The notes below the pieces were generated by a model that saw only the letters and a list, made by a program, of their open reading frames with translations, was not told the DNA's origin and did not search any database. A DNA stretch of 64,000 nt from Thiomicrorhabdus xiamenensis (GTDB lineage Bacteria; Pseudomonadota; Gammaproteobacteria; Thiomicrospirales; Thiomicrospiraceae). A program made the position numbers and the translations under genes. The DNA is taken from NCBI RefSeq assembly GCF_013282625.1, contig NZ_CP054020.1, positions 2,418,001-2,482,000 of the forward strand, given 5' to 3'. Positions 9,660-19,631 of the stretch are shown here, one piece after another; position 1 is the stretch's first letter, and every line of letters begins with the position of its first letter.

Positions 9660-10808
9660 TTACAGAAACAAACTGACTACATTATTCAGATAGGTCTTAC
9701 CGCTCTTAGTCAGGATCAATTTATTGTCCTGTATTTGCGCCCAATCATGCTGCTGCATGGTTTGCAGATGCGGCTGTAAAACCGACAACTCCAACCCCGT
9801 ATGCTGCGAAAACAGACTTAAGTCAAAACCCTCCTGCAAACGCAAGGCATTGAGCATAAATTCAAATAGCAGCTCGCCTTCGTCCACTTCGGTAGTGCGC
9901 CCCGGATTCGGTTGTTTCATAGTCTCAACATAGCCGCCGGGGGATGCCGGCATCTGAGTGCGCAGAACTCTGCCCTCGGGCGCCATGGTGATTTTACCGT
10001 GTGCTCCGGCGCCCAGGCCGATATAGTCGCCGAAGCGCCAGTAGTTCAGATTGTGCTGACACTGATGCCCCGGTTTGGCGTAGGCGGACACTTCATAATG
10101 CTGGTAGCCGGCTTCGGCAATCACTTCTTGACACGCTTGCTGCATCTCCCACGCGAGATCATCGTCCGGCAGAGGCGGCGGCTGTTTATAAAATGGCGTA
10201 TTCGGTTCCAGCGTCAACTGATAATGCGATAGATGCGGCGGCTCGAAATCCAGCGCCTGCCGGACATCCTCAATTGCCTGCTGCAAGGACTGCTGCGGGA
10301 GCGCAAACATCAGATCGAGGTTAAAGTTGTCGAAACCGGCGTCTTTGGCCGCTTGAATCGCTTTCTTCGCTTCCTGCGAAGAGTGGATCCGCCCGAGCGC
10401 CTTGAGTTTATCGTCGGCAAAACTCTGTATCCCCATTGATAATCGGTTGATCCCAGCCTGACGGAACATGGCGAATTTCCGGTAATCGACCGTTCCCGGA
10501 TTGGCTTCCAGCGTTATCTCGATCTGCGGCGAGAAACCGAGCAAAGCTCTGGCCTGAGACATAAACTCGTTAATACCCGCTTCGGAAAACAAACTTGGTG
10601 TCCCCCCGCCGAAAAAGATGCTGCGGATCGGTCGCCCCCAGATCATCGGCAAAGTCTGCTCCAACTGGCGCAACAGGGACTGGACATACTGCGCTTCATC
10701 AATCTCCTGCTTGAGGGTGTGTGAATTGAAATCGCAATAAGGGCACTTTTCGATACACCACGGATAATGTACATAAAGGCTCAAAGGAAGCGGCTGGGTA
10801 AAATTCAA
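9660..10808 (-). CDS. hemW: Haem chaperone HemW (CPO-like radical SAM protein)
   Basis: Radical SAM protein that binds haem and is thought to deliver it to membrane enzymes; long misannotated as coproporphyrinogen oxidase. The start is a TTG at 10808, four bases after AGGAGG and eight bases past the stop of the MFS gene; upstream in-frame codons would overlap the MFS gene by more. The cluster motif is CIEKCPYC (Cys18, 22, 25), lacking the extra cysteine of true HemN. GGGTPS and the C-terminal HemN_C domain are present. 382 residues. Last gene of the rph-rdgB-MFS-hemW operon. Confidence 0.93.
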   Translation of the reverse strand: MNFTQPLPLSLYVHYPWCIEKCPYCDFNSHTLKQEIDEAQYVQSLLRQLEQTLPMIWGRPIRSIFFGGGTPSLFSEAGINEFMSQARALLGFSPQIEITLEANPGTVDYRKFAMFRQAGINRLSMGIQSFADDKLKALGRIHSSQEAKKAIQAAKDAGFDNFNLDLMFALPQQSLQQAIEDVRQALDFEPPHLSHYQLTLEPNTPFYKQPPPLPDDDLAWEMQQACQEVIAEAGYQHYEVSAYAKPGHQCQHNLNYWRFGDYIGLGAGAHGKITMAPEGRVLRTQMPASPGGYVETMKQPNPGRTTEVDEGELLFEFMLNALRLQEGFDLSLFSQHTGLELSVLQPHLQTMQQHDWAQIQDNKLILTKSGKTYLNNVVSLFL

Positions 10809-10816
10809 ATTTCCTC

Positions 10817-12052
10817 CTAAGAATTCTGCGAGGCGACAATGGGTTCGAAACTCGAATGCGTCTTCAACCATCGCCAGATAACGAAGGCGCTCAACAGCAT
10901 CAACGCTTGAGACACCGCCATCATGAACAGACTGTCGTGTACTACCGGAACAATCAGCGAAGTCACCAACCCTGCCGTCCCCATCTGAACCAGACTTTGC
11001 AGCGAAGCCGCCATACCGCGTTTATCCGGCAAGCAATCCAGACCGAAAACCGTCAGGCCGGGATTGGCCAAAGCGAAGCCGACGGCATATACACTCAAGG
11101 GCGCGATTACCCAGAACGCCTCCTGCATTGACAGACTCTGTAGCGCGACATTCAGCGCAATGGCGAACAACGCCAATATAAACGCCAGATTGACCATCGA
11201 CACCGCAGTAATACGATGGGCCAAACGATGCGACAGCCAGGATCCCAGAAGAATACCACTGACCATCGGAAGGAACAGAATCCAGAAATCCTGTTCCTGC
11301 AGATGCAGGTGATCGAAAATCAGACTGGCCGAAGAGGCGACATAGATAAAAAAGCCGCCGATCAACAGCCCCTGAACGATGACCAGACGCAAAAACAGAG
11401 GATGACGCAGACTGTGCACATAAGAGCGCATCAGAAAATGCGGATGTATCGACTGCACCGACTCCGGAGCCTGCGTTTCCGGTATTTTCACCAAAAAAAT
11501 AGGCAAAATCAGCAGAGCAAAAGCGGCGAGGAAATAGAACACCGAACGCCAACCGAGGTGGGCATCCAGCCAACCGCCGATAATCGGCGCCAGCGCCGGT
11601 GCCAGAGTAAACAGCATCATCACGACGGCCAATGCTTTCTGCGCTTCGGGGCCGCGGAAAAAGTCACGGATCATCGCCCGGCTGGCCACCACACTGCCAG
11701 CCGCCATTACGCCCTGCAACGCGCGACCAATTAACAACCAAAAGTAATCTTCGGCCAGGGCGCACAACAGCGCGGCCATAAGATATCCAAGCAAACTCAG
11801 CAGCACCACACGTCGGCGTCCGAAACGGTCGGCCAGCGGCCCCCAGAGCAGTGTAGAAACAGCAAAAAACGCCAGATAAACCGACAGGCTCTGCGTCAGC
11901 CACTCGCGACTAACGCCCAGTTCGGCTTCAATTGCCGGAAAGGAAGGCAGATAGGTATCAATCGAAAAAGGCGCCAGCATACTGATTAAGGCCACCAGAG
12001 TGATCAGCCACCAGGGCGACAGCACGCTATGCCGGGCCTGCATCGACATCAT
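10817..12052 (-). CDS. Bcr/CflA-family drug-efflux MFS transporter
   Basis: Twelve-helix major facilitator predicted to export drugs by proton antiport. The 411 residues show the MFS motif A after helix 2 (GPLADRFGRRRV), a motif C-like segment in helix 5 (APALAPIIGGWL), and the Bcr/CflA opening MLAPFSIDTYLPSFPAIEAELG. The ATG overlaps the rdgB stop in an ATGA junction, indicating translational coupling. Its place between nucleotide/RNA-processing and haem genes looks incidental. The specific substrate cannot be told from sequence. Confidence 0.9.
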   Translation of the reverse strand: MMSMQARHSVLSPWWLITLVALISMLAPFSIDTYLPSFPAIEAELGVSREWLTQSLSVYLAFFAVSTLLWGPLADRFGRRRVVLLSLLGYLMAALLCALAEDYFWLLIGRALQGVMAAGSVVASRAMIRDFFRGPEAQKALAVVMMLFTLAPALAPIIGGWLDAHLGWRSVFYFLAAFALLILPIFLVKIPETQAPESVQSIHPHFLMRSYVHSLRHPLFLRLVIVQGLLIGGFFIYVASSASLIFDHLHLQEQDFWILFLPMVSGILLGSWLSHRLAHRITAVSMVNLAFILALFAIALNVALQSLSMQEAFWVIAPLSVYAVGFALANPGLTVFGLDCLPDKRGMAASLQSLVQMGTAGLVTSLIVPVVHDSLFMMAVSQALMLLSAFVIWRWLKTHSSFEPIVASQNS

Positions 12053-12654
12053 GCGCCTCGTCTTAACTGCATCAAGAGCGCATTCAACGCCTGAGCGCGA
12101 TGACTGATCTGATTTTTCTGCTCTTTCGGCAACTCGGCCGCGCTTTTACCGAGCTCTTCGACCCAGAAAATCGGATCATAGCCGAAGCCACCTTCGCCGC
12201 GCTTGGCACGTAGAATTTCACCATACCAGCGCCCCAAACCGACAATCGGCGTCGGGTCTTCGGCGTGATCCACATACACCATGGCGCAGTAATAACTCGC
12301 TTGACGCGCATTGTCCGGAACACCTTCAAGTTCTTTCAGCAGCTTCTGCAAATTGCTTTCATCACTGACCTGATCGACCTCGTCGGCCGAATAACGCGCC
12401 GAATAAATTCCCGGCCGTCCTTTCAGAGCATGCACCTCAATTCCGGAATCGTCGGCGATCGCCGGCAATCCCGTTTTCTGCGCGGCAAAGCGCGCTTTTA
12501 GAATGGCATTTTCGATAAAACTCAAGCCGGTTTCTTCGGCCTCTTCACTGAAAAACTCGCTCTGCGCATGAACCTCCCAGCCATAAGGGGCCAGAATATC
12601 GCTCATCTCCTTGAGTTTTCCGCGGTTGCCGCTGGCTAAAACGATTTTTTGCAT
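12049..12654 (-). CDS. rdgB: dITP/XTP pyrophosphatase (RdgB/HAM1)
   Basis: Hydrolyses non-canonical purine triphosphates (dITP, ITP, XTP) to monophosphates, cleaning the nucleotide pool. The 201 residues carry the family opening IVLASGNRGKLKEM, the ENAILKAR segment, the metal-site motif ADDSGIEV, and GRPGIYSARYS. The C-terminal SHRAQAL helix is intact. It lies 18 bp after rph and overlaps the MFS gene by four bases. The rph-rdgB-hemW order is widespread in gammaproteobacteria. Confidence 0.96.
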   Translation of the reverse strand: MQKIVLASGNRGKLKEMSDILAPYGWEVHAQSEFFSEEAEETGLSFIENAILKARFAAQKTGLPAIADDSGIEVHALKGRPGIYSARYSADEVDQVSDESNLQKLLKELEGVPDNARQASYYCAMVYVDHAEDPTPIVGLGRWYGEILRAKRGEGGFGYDPIFWVEELGKSAAELPKEQKNQISHRAQALNALLMQLRRGA

Positions 12655-12672
12655 TTCCCGAGCCTCTCTTTT

Positions 12673-13407
12673 TTACTCGGCAAGCGCCTGACGCTGAATT
12701 TCAGTCAATTCGGCAACCCCTTTACGTCCCAGCTCAAGCATCGCCTGCAACTCGTCCATCGAGTAAGGCGCAGCTTCCGCCGTCCCCTGTACTTCGATAA
12801 AAGTGCCTTTATCGGTCATGACCAGATTCATATCGGTTTCCGCATTCGAGTCTTCAGCATAGTCCAGATCCAGCACCGGCGTCCCCTGATAGACACCGAC
12901 CGAGATCGAAGCGACTTGCTGGATAATCGGGTTTTCGGCAAGCAATCCTCTTTCGATAAGATGCTCAATCGCAATCGACAGGGCAACAAATCCGCCGGTG
13001 ATCGACGCGGTGCGCGTCCCGCCGTCGGCCTGGATGACATCGCAGTCGATGTGAATGGTGCGCTCGCCCAGACGGGTCAGATCGACCGCCGCGCGCAACG
13101 AACGTCCGATCAGGCGTTGGATTTCCTGAGTGCGCCCGCCCTGTTTGCCGGCGCTGGCTTCACGGCGCATACGCGTCCCAGTGGAACGCGGCAACATGCC
13201 GTACTCGGCGGTAACCCAGCCTTGCCCCTGCCCACGCAGAAAAGGCGGTACTTTTTCCTCGACACTGGCGGTACAGATCACCTGCGTATCACCGAACTCG
13301 ATCAAAACCGAGCCCTCTGCATGTTTGGTAAAGTGCTTGGTAATTTTTACCGCGCGCAACTGATCGGCCGCGCGACCGCTCGGGCGAGACCCGTTTAAGT
13401 CCGTCAT
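12673..13407 (-). CDS. rph: Ribonuclease PH
   Basis: Phosphorolytic 3'-5' exoribonuclease that trims tRNA 3' ends and helps degrade structured RNA. The full-length 244 residues contain [40 protein letters not shown], and the phosphate-binding/catalytic region [18 protein letters not shown]. It shows no truncation of the kind known in E. coli K-12. AGGATACAGG precedes the ATG. It is the first gene of the four-gene operon and divergent from yicC. Confidence 0.97.
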   Translation of the reverse strand: MTDLNGSRPSGRAADQLRAVKITKHFTKHAEGSVLIEFGDTQVICTASVEEKVPPFLRGQGQGWVTAEYGMLPRSTGTRMRREASAGKQGGRTQEIQRLIGRSLRAAVDLTRLGERTIHIDCDVIQADGGTRTASITGGFVALSIAIEHLIERGLLAENPIIQQVASISVGVYQGTPVLDLDYAEDSNAETDMNLVMTDKGTFIEVQGTAEAAPYSMDELQAMLELGRKGVAELTEIQRQALAE

Positions 13408-13498
13408 CCTGTATCCTTTTTGATCAAAACGTATAGAATGGCTGAATTATAAACGATTCCCTGCCACCTTATGGACGCAAACCCTGAAAGGAGTCTCA

Positions 13499-14392
13499 AT
13501 GAATACGACCGCCAAAGTTTACAGCATGACAGCGTTTGCCCGCAGCCAACAGCTGTTGAACAGCGCGTATTATCAAGGCCAATTCAGCTGGGAGTTGCGC
13601 TCGGTCAACCAGCGCTATCTGGAAATCAATTTCCGCATGAACGACAGTCTGCGCCATCTGGAAATACCGATCCGCGACAAGCTCAAACAACACTTTTCAC
13701 GCGGGAAAATTGACGTCAGCCTGAGCATTGCGACTCAAAGCGCGCAAGCGTTGATCATTAACCGGCAATTGCTCGGTTCACTGAATCAGGCGATCGGCGA
13801 AATTCAGCAACATCTTCCCGAAGCGACCCACGTCAATCCACTGGAACTTCTGCAATGGCCCGGAATTCTGCAGGAAAACAGTGACCGCGAACAACAGGAA
13901 CAACTCGATCAAATCCTGCTCGAAGCGCTGGACGAAACCATCGCCGAACTCAAAGCGCACCGCGCCCGCGAAGGCGAAGCCTTAAAGTCGATGATTCTGC
14001 AAAGATGCGACCTGATAGAACAGCAACTGTTGGCTCTGCAACCTCTGATGCCGGAAATCCAGCAGTCTCAGGCCGATAAACTTCGTCAGCGACTGCTCCA
14101 TCTGCAGGCACAAGTGGATGAACACAGACTGCATCAGGAGGTCGCTCTGCTAGCGCAGAAAACGGATGTGGCCGAAGAGCTTGATCGGTTACAGGTGCAG
14201 GTGAATGAAATACGCCATGTGCTGGAAAGCGGGCAGCCGATCGGACGCCGACTGGATTTTCTGATGCAGGAGCTCAACCGCGAAGCCAATACCCTCGGCT
14301 CGAAGTCGGTGGATGTCCGTACCTCGCAAGCCAGCGTAGAGCTGAAAGTCTTAATCGAACAGATGCGCGAACAAGTGCAGAATATCGAATAG
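13499..14392 (+). CDS. yicC: YicC-family endoribonuclease
   Basis: 297 residues with the YicC N-terminal signature YSMTAFARSQ and ELRSVNQRYLEINFRM, a central coiled-coil-rich region, and the conserved C-terminal segment RLDFLMQELNREANTLGSKS. E. coli YicC has been reported as an RNase acting on small RNA. AAAGGAG is well placed before the ATG. It is divergent from rph, a conserved neighbourhood, but the frequently adjacent gmk is absent here. Confidence 0.95.
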   Translation: MNTTAKVYSMTAFARSQQLLNSAYYQGQFSWELRSVNQRYLEINFRMNDSLRHLEIPIRDKLKQHFSRGKIDVSLSIATQSAQALIINRQLLGSLNQAIGEIQQHLPEATHVNPLELLQWPGILQENSDREQQEQLDQILLEALDETIAELKAHRAREGEALKSMILQRCDLIEQQLLALQPLMPEIQQSQADKLRQRLLHLQAQVDEHRLHQEVALLAQKTDVAEELDRLQVQVNEIRHVLESGQPIGRRLDFLMQELNREANTLGSKSVDVRTSQASVELKVLIEQMREQVQNIE

Positions 14393-14559
14393 CTTTTCAA
14401 TCGCCAAAACCGCTACAGACACCCCATTCAGGCGATGCCAGAAATAATCGCACAACATTTCTTATGGCCTGACATAACAAGGACTTATTCTCACTCCCCT
14501 TTCCTTTGGTCTACAAAGAAAGAGGCAAATAGAAACTTACCTCAAATCAATCCGAATGA

Positions 14560-14588
14560 TTGAAATTTACCCCTAACAGCAGTATAGT
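14560..14588 (+). promoter_or_regulatory. Sigma-70 promoter of the small membrane protein
   Basis: TTGAAA (14560-14565), 17-bp spacer, TATAGT (14583-14588). It gives a leader of about 38 bases before the ATG at 14633. The 167 bp upstream of it, back to yicC, show no gene. Confidence 0.75.
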
Positions 14589-14632
14589 TTCGCTGCGTAA
14601 TAAATATATTTCTTACTGAGGCGCAGGAAATT

Positions 14633-14848
14633 ATGAGTAACTTAATGAAAATGCTACTGGTTTTGGCCATCACAGTAGTCATTCCTCTAGCGGTTCTACT
14701 TGGTATTTGGGCAGATATTCTTCCTCAATCACTACAGGTAGCTATCGGGCTTGCAGGCGTTGTTCTCGCAATCGTGTATATCGTAGGCGGGAACCTAGCC
14801 CTAATGTGGAGCGACATAAAAACAGGTCGTTATTCTAAAAAATCCTGA
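14633..14848 (+). CDS. Small two-helix membrane protein
   Basis: 71 residues with two clear transmembrane helices (about 7-28 and 34-56) and a basic tail KTGRYSKKS that should face the cytoplasm. It has its own sigma-70 promoter, a GGCGCAGGAA ribosome site and a strong terminator, so it is a genuine single-gene unit. I do not recognise the family. Codon use matches the neighbours. Confidence 0.8.
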   Translation: MSNLMKMLLVLAITVVIPLAVLLGIWADILPQSLQVAIGLAGVVLAIVYIVGGNLALMWSDIKTGRYSKKS

Positions 14849-14873
14849 TTCAGGATACGGAATAAACCACATC

Positions 14874-14900
14874 AAAACCGGCTCTAAGCCGGTTTTTTTT
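14874..14900 (+). terminator. Terminator of the small membrane protein gene
   Basis: AACCGGCT, loop CTA, AGCCGGTT, followed by six more T. It begins 25 bp after the stop codon. Confidence 0.92.
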
Positions 14901-15095
14901 ATGCGCAAAGCGCCCCGCATATCGCCATCCTTCTTCCATAATTTCTCCCCATTCCGTAAAGATAAAAAGCTATAATCAGAGTCAAAATTTTCATTATTGA
15001 CCTTGATCGCAAACGATCTAAAAACAACATAAAAACCTGGCCAAAAGTGACCGAAAAACACACAGCAGGCAGGGATATAGAATTTCGAGTAAAGA

Positions 15096-17606
15096 ATGAG
15101 CGAATCTAAACCGCAAATCACCTCTGACAATGAAATGCCGTCCGTGGGCTCGGCCAAAGAAATTATGGGGGCAGACTCGGACACTTCCTCTCCGGAACAG
15201 CCTTCCGAGAATAAACCGTCCCCCGAAAAACCGCCTAAAAAATCTTCCGGACGCCGCCTGTTTAAATGGTTTGTCTGGTTCAATTTTGTCGGTGCATTTT
15301 TCGCAATCCCTCTCGCGGCCGGACTTTTCTACTACCTGACCATCTACCCGACTCTGCCGGAAGTCAGTGAACTTAAAGAAGTCTCCTATCAGGTGCCTCT
15401 GCGCATTGAAACGCAGGACGGCAAACTGATTACCGAAATCGGCACCAAGAAACGCGTTCCTCTCGAGTATCCGGAAATTCCCGAACGCATGACGCAGGCG
15501 ATTATCGCCGCCGAGGATGAAAGTTTCTTCGAACACAACGGTGTCGATTTCAAAGGACTGGGACGCGCCGTTTATCAACTGGTCACTACCGGCGAAAAGA
15601 AATCCGGCGGCTCGACAATTACCATGCAGGTGGCGCGTAACTTCTTCCTTTCCAAAGAGAAGACCTATCTGCGTAAACTGAATGAGATCATTCTGTCCTA
15701 TAAAATCGAAAACGAACTGTCTAAACAGGAAATTCTCGCTCTGTATCTGAACAAGATTTTCCTTGGTTACCGCTCCTACGGCGTTGCCGCTGCGGCTCAG
15801 ACGTACTACGGAAAACCGATTGCCGAATTAAGTCTGGACGAGTTTGCGATGATTGCCGGTTTGCCGAAAGCGCCATCGGCCTATAACCCGATTCGCGATG
15901 CGGAAAGAGCTAAATTGCGCCGAAACTATGTTCTGCGTCGCATGAACGAATTAAACTTCATTACCGAGCAGGAAATGCAAGAAGCGCTCGCGGTCGAGGT
16001 TCATGCCGAGCTGCACGGCCCGATCATTGAAGTCGAAGCGGACTATGTTGCCGAACAGGCGCGCGCCTTTGCTCTGGAAAAATTCGGCGAAGAAGCCTTG
16101 CAGAACGGTCTGACCATTGTGACCACTCTGGACAGTCGTCTGCAACAGCAGGCAACCACCTCGATCCGCCACGGGTTGCAGGAATACGAACGTCGTCACG
16201 GCTATCGCGGAGCCATTGAGCAAATTGACCTTGCGGAATTTCAGGAGGATCTTCCGGCCTTAATCACTAAACTTGAGGAAATCAGCAACTACGGTGACTT
16301 GCTGGTTGGTGTGGTCACCGGCTTCAACAAGCAAGGTACAGACGTTCTTCTGGAAACCGAAGAAGCCGTTCAGATAGACTTTAAAACAATGGAATGGGCA
16401 TCACCCTATATCGACGTCAATCGCAAGGGGAAAGGCCCGAAATCGGCCAAAGACGTACTTAAGGTCGGCGATGTAATTTATGTCCAGAAACTGGATGACC
16501 AGTGGCAACTGGCCCAAGATCCGCAGGTTGAGTCCTCGCTGATTTCCATGGACACGCACAGCGGTCGAATTCTGGCGATGGTCGGCGGTTACGACTATTT
16601 CCGCAGTAAATTCAACCGCGCCACGCAGGGTAAACGTCAGGTCGGTTCCAATATCAAACCGTTCCTGTACTCGGCGGCACTGAACAGCGGCATGAGCGCT
16701 GCCAGCACGGTAAACGACGCACCGGTGGTCTTCCACGATCGCAACCTGGAAGACTACTGGCGTCCTGAAAACTACTCCGGCCAATATTACGGCCCGACCC
16801 GTCTGCGCAAAGCGCTGGCTTTGTCGCGCAATCTGGTCTCGATCCGCCTTCTGCAACAGATCGGGATTAACAATGCAGTCGACTATTTCCAGCGTTTTGA
16901 CTTCCCTCAGAGTGAAATCAATGCGCATAAAGACCTCTCTCTGGCTCTGGGAAGCGTCGAACTTACGCCGCAGGAAGTTGCCCGTGGCTATGCGGCTTTC
17001 TCTAACGGCGGTTTCCTGATTACCCCTTACCTGATCGACGAAGTGCGCGACTTCAACGGCGATACTCTGTATCAGGCCGAACCGAACAGAGTCTGTAACG
17101 AACCGAACTGCCTGAGCGAAAATACCCCTCCACGCATTATCGAAGAACGCAACGCTTACATTATGACCAGCATAATGCAGGATGTTATTCACTACGGTTC
17201 CGGTAAGCGCGCACGCGCGTTGAAACGCGAAGATATTGCCGGTAAAACCGGAACTACCAACGATCAGAAAGACGCCTGGTTCTCCGGCTTCAATCCGAAT
17301 ATCGTCACTACGGTCTGGGTCGGTTTCGACCAGCCATCAACCTTGGGACGCTATGAAGTCGGTGGCCGCGCTGCACTGCCGATCTGGATGGAATATATGA
17401 GCGAAGCGCTGAAAGATCAGCCGAACGAACCTTTCAGCATGCCTCAGGGCATCGTCGAAGTACCGATTAATAAGGATACCGGTCTGGCGGTACCGCACGG
17501 CACTCCGGATGCCTTATACGAGATATTCCGCGAAGAGAACGCACCGGAAGTCCCGAAAATCTCGCAACAACAGATCGAATCGATCACCGAAGAGTTATTC
17601 GATTAG
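15096..17606 (+). CDS. mrcA: Penicillin-binding protein 1A (bifunctional transglycosylase/transpeptidase)
   Basis: Class A PBP of 836 residues that polymerises and crosslinks peptidoglycan. A polar, Pro/Ser/Glu-rich cytoplasmic tail of about 50 residues precedes one transmembrane helix (about 55-78). The GT51 domain follows, with catalytic Glu140 in EDESFFEHNG. Next comes an OB-like insert, then the transpeptidase domain with Ser518-x-x-Lys (GSNIKPF), an SRN motif in LALSRNLVSIRLL, and KTGTT starting at Lys717. The ribosome site is weak (GAGTAAAG). It is followed after 12 bp by the fructosamine-kinase-like gene. Confidence 0.95.
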   Translation: MSESKPQITSDNEMPSVGSAKEIMGADSDTSSPEQPSENKPSPEKPPKKSSGRRLFKWFVWFNFVGAFFAIPLAAGLFYYLTIYPTLPEVSELKEVSYQVPLRIETQDGKLITEIGTKKRVPLEYPEIPERMTQAIIAAEDESFFEHNGVDFKGLGRAVYQLVTTGEKKSGGSTITMQVARNFFLSKEKTYLRKLNEIILSYKIENELSKQEILALYLNKIFLGYRSYGVAAAAQTYYGKPIAELSLDEFAMIAGLPKAPSAYNPIRDAERAKLRRNYVLRRMNELNFITEQEMQEALAVEVHAELHGPIIEVEADYVAEQARAFALEKFGEEALQNGLTIVTTLDSRLQQQATTSIRHGLQEYERRHGYRGAIEQIDLAEFQEDLPALITKLEEISNYGDLLVGVVTGFNKQGTDVLLETEEAVQIDFKTMEWASPYIDVNRKGKGPKSAKDVLKVGDVIYVQKLDDQWQLAQDPQVESSLISMDTHSGRILAMVGGYDYFRSKFNRATQGKRQVGSNIKPFLYSAALNSGMSAASTVNDAPVVFHDRNLEDYWRPENYSGQYYGPTRLRKALALSRNLVSIRLLQQIGINNAVDYFQRFDFPQSEINAHKDLSLALGSVELTPQEVARGYAAFSNGGFLITPYLIDEVRDFNGDTLYQAEPNRVCNEPNCLSENTPPRIIEERNAYIMTSIMQDVIHYGSGKRARALKREDIAGKTGTTNDQKDAWFSGFNPNIVTTVWVGFDQPSTLGRYEVGGRAALPIWMEYMSEALKDQPNEPFSMPQGIVEVPINKDTGLAVPHGTPDALYEIFREENAPEVPKISQQQIESITEELFD

Positions 17607-17618
17607 GGCGTCGCGACG

Positions 17619-18503
17619 ATGAACTGGCAGGATTTTGCAGAAACGCTCTCCGCGCAACTCGGGCAAACCATTCAGATTCATAGCGCCACGTCGGTATCCG
17701 GCGGCGATATCAGTCAGGCCTTCAAGCTACATACCAGCGCCGGTAATTTTCTGCTGAAAACCAACCGGGCGGAGTTTGCCCAACTTTTCAGCAGCGAACT
17801 GCATAGTCTGCAGAAAATCGCCAACTCGCACAGCATTCTGGTACCAAAGGGGATCGCCAGCGGCCTATTCGACAATAACGCCTGGCTGCTGCTCAAGTTC
17901 GTTGAAATGACGTCCCACGGCGACGACGCCCAACGCGGGCGCGATCTGGCGCTGATGCATCAGCACCTCAATCACAGCGCCAAGCCTTTCGGCTGGGATG
18001 AAAACAACTTTATCGGTCTGACGCCGCAATATAATCGCTGGCATAAAGATTGGGTCGAATTTTACGCGCAACAGCGATTAGCACCCCAGCTGGAAATGGC
18101 CGAACGCAACGGCATGCACCCGGCGACTCTCGACAGCGGTTACCGTCTGATCGAATCACTCGATTTCTGGTTTCAGGATTACCAACCCAAAGCCTCTTTA
18201 CTGCATGGCGATCTCTGGGGCGGCAACAGCGCCTTCACCCGCGATGGCGATGCGATCATTTTCGATCCGGCCAGCTACTACGGAGACCATGAAACCGATC
18301 TGGCCATGACCGAGCTTTTCGGCGGTTTTTCACAAGCTTTTTACCGGGGTTATAGCGAGGTTTTCGCCATCGACAAAGGTTATCAAAGCCGAGTGCCGCT
18401 GTATAACCTGTACCATATCATCAACCACTTCAACCTGTTTGGCGGTCATTACCAGCAGCAGGCGGCTAATACGATACAGTCCTTATTAAATCAGGCAGGC
18501 TAA
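17619..18503 (+). CDS. Fructosamine/ketosamine kinase-family protein (YniA-like)
   Basis: 294 residues of the FN3K/YniA family with a protein-kinase-like fold, thought to phosphorylate protein-bound ketosamines so that sugars fall off. Visible features are FLLKTNRAEF (ATP-lysine region), the catalytic loop LLHGDLWGGNSAF and the metal-binding FDPASYYGDHETDLAMTELFGGF. Twelve bases separate it from mrcA, so it is probably cotranscribed. The ribosome site is poor, consistent with read-through from mrcA. Confidence 0.92.
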   Translation: MNWQDFAETLSAQLGQTIQIHSATSVSGGDISQAFKLHTSAGNFLLKTNRAEFAQLFSSELHSLQKIANSHSILVPKGIASGLFDNNAWLLLKFVEMTSHGDDAQRGRDLALMHQHLNHSAKPFGWDENNFIGLTPQYNRWHKDWVEFYAQQRLAPQLEMAERNGMHPATLDSGYRLIESLDFWFQDYQPKASLLHGDLWGGNSAFTRDGDAIIFDPASYYGDHETDLAMTELFGGFSQAFYRGYSEVFAIDKGYQSRVPLYNLYHIINHFNLFGGHYQQQAANTIQSLLNQAG

Positions 18504-18528
18504 TCGAAACCGTATCATCGGGATAATT

Positions 18529-18556
18529 TTGTACCCTCGCACAAAGCCCGTATAAT
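18529..18556 (+). promoter_or_regulatory. Sigma-70 promoter of adk
   Basis: TTGTAC (18529-18534), 16-bp spacer, TATAAT (18551-18556), 42 bases before the adk ATG. Confidence 0.8.
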
Positions 18557-18588
18557 AGTCGGATTTTCGAAATCCATTAAAACTTTAG

Positions 18589-19245
<657 letters not shown>

Positions 19246-19266
19246 TCCCGCAGTCTCTTTACCAAT

Positions 19267-19298
19267 AAAAAAGGCGCTCAAATTGAGCGCCTTTTTTT
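19267..19298. terminator. Bidirectional terminator between adk and the DUF3240 gene
   Basis: GGCGCTC, loop AAATT, GAGCGCC with flanking A and T runs, between convergent genes. Confidence 0.92.
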
Positions 19299-19325
19299 AT
19301 GTGCAGAAACCGCTTCACCGTCGCC

Positions 19326-19628
19326 TTACAACCAGTCCGGCTCAAGCAGCGGCATGAGCTGCACCTGAATTCCCCCTCGCGGAAGCTGCTCGCGGATATG
19401 CAGATAAATCGATTTCGACTGCTCGCAATCGACCGTGACTTCGAGCATCGTTTTATTTTTATAACCCGACACCTGTTCGCTGATATTTTCCAGCGGATAA
19501 GTGTGTGCCTGCACCGGCAGTGCGACAAAGGTCAACTGCTCCTGTGGATAGCTTAAAAGCGCATCTGTGACGCTGTCATACAGCTCGGAATCAAACTGCA
19601 GACGTAAAATACATTGTTTAAATTCCAT
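19326..19628 (-). CDS. DUF3240-family protein of the metal efflux operon
   Basis: 100 residues with no signal peptide or membrane helix; ferredoxin-like alternation of strands and helices. It resembles the DUF3240 family, whose genes are typically the last in CzcCBA-type operons, with the conserved FVALPVQAHTYPLENISEQVSG region. The start lies four bases after the stop of the RND gene with AGGAAGG upstream, so it is cotranscribed. Its role is unproven; it is plausibly a PII-like or metal-sensing accessory of the pump. Confidence 0.8.
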   Translation of the reverse strand: MEFKQCILRLQFDSELYDSVTDALLSYPQEQLTFVALPVQAHTYPLENISEQVSGYKNKTMLEVTVDCEQSKSIYLHIREQLPRGGIQVQLMPLLEPDWL

Positions 19629-19631
19629 AGC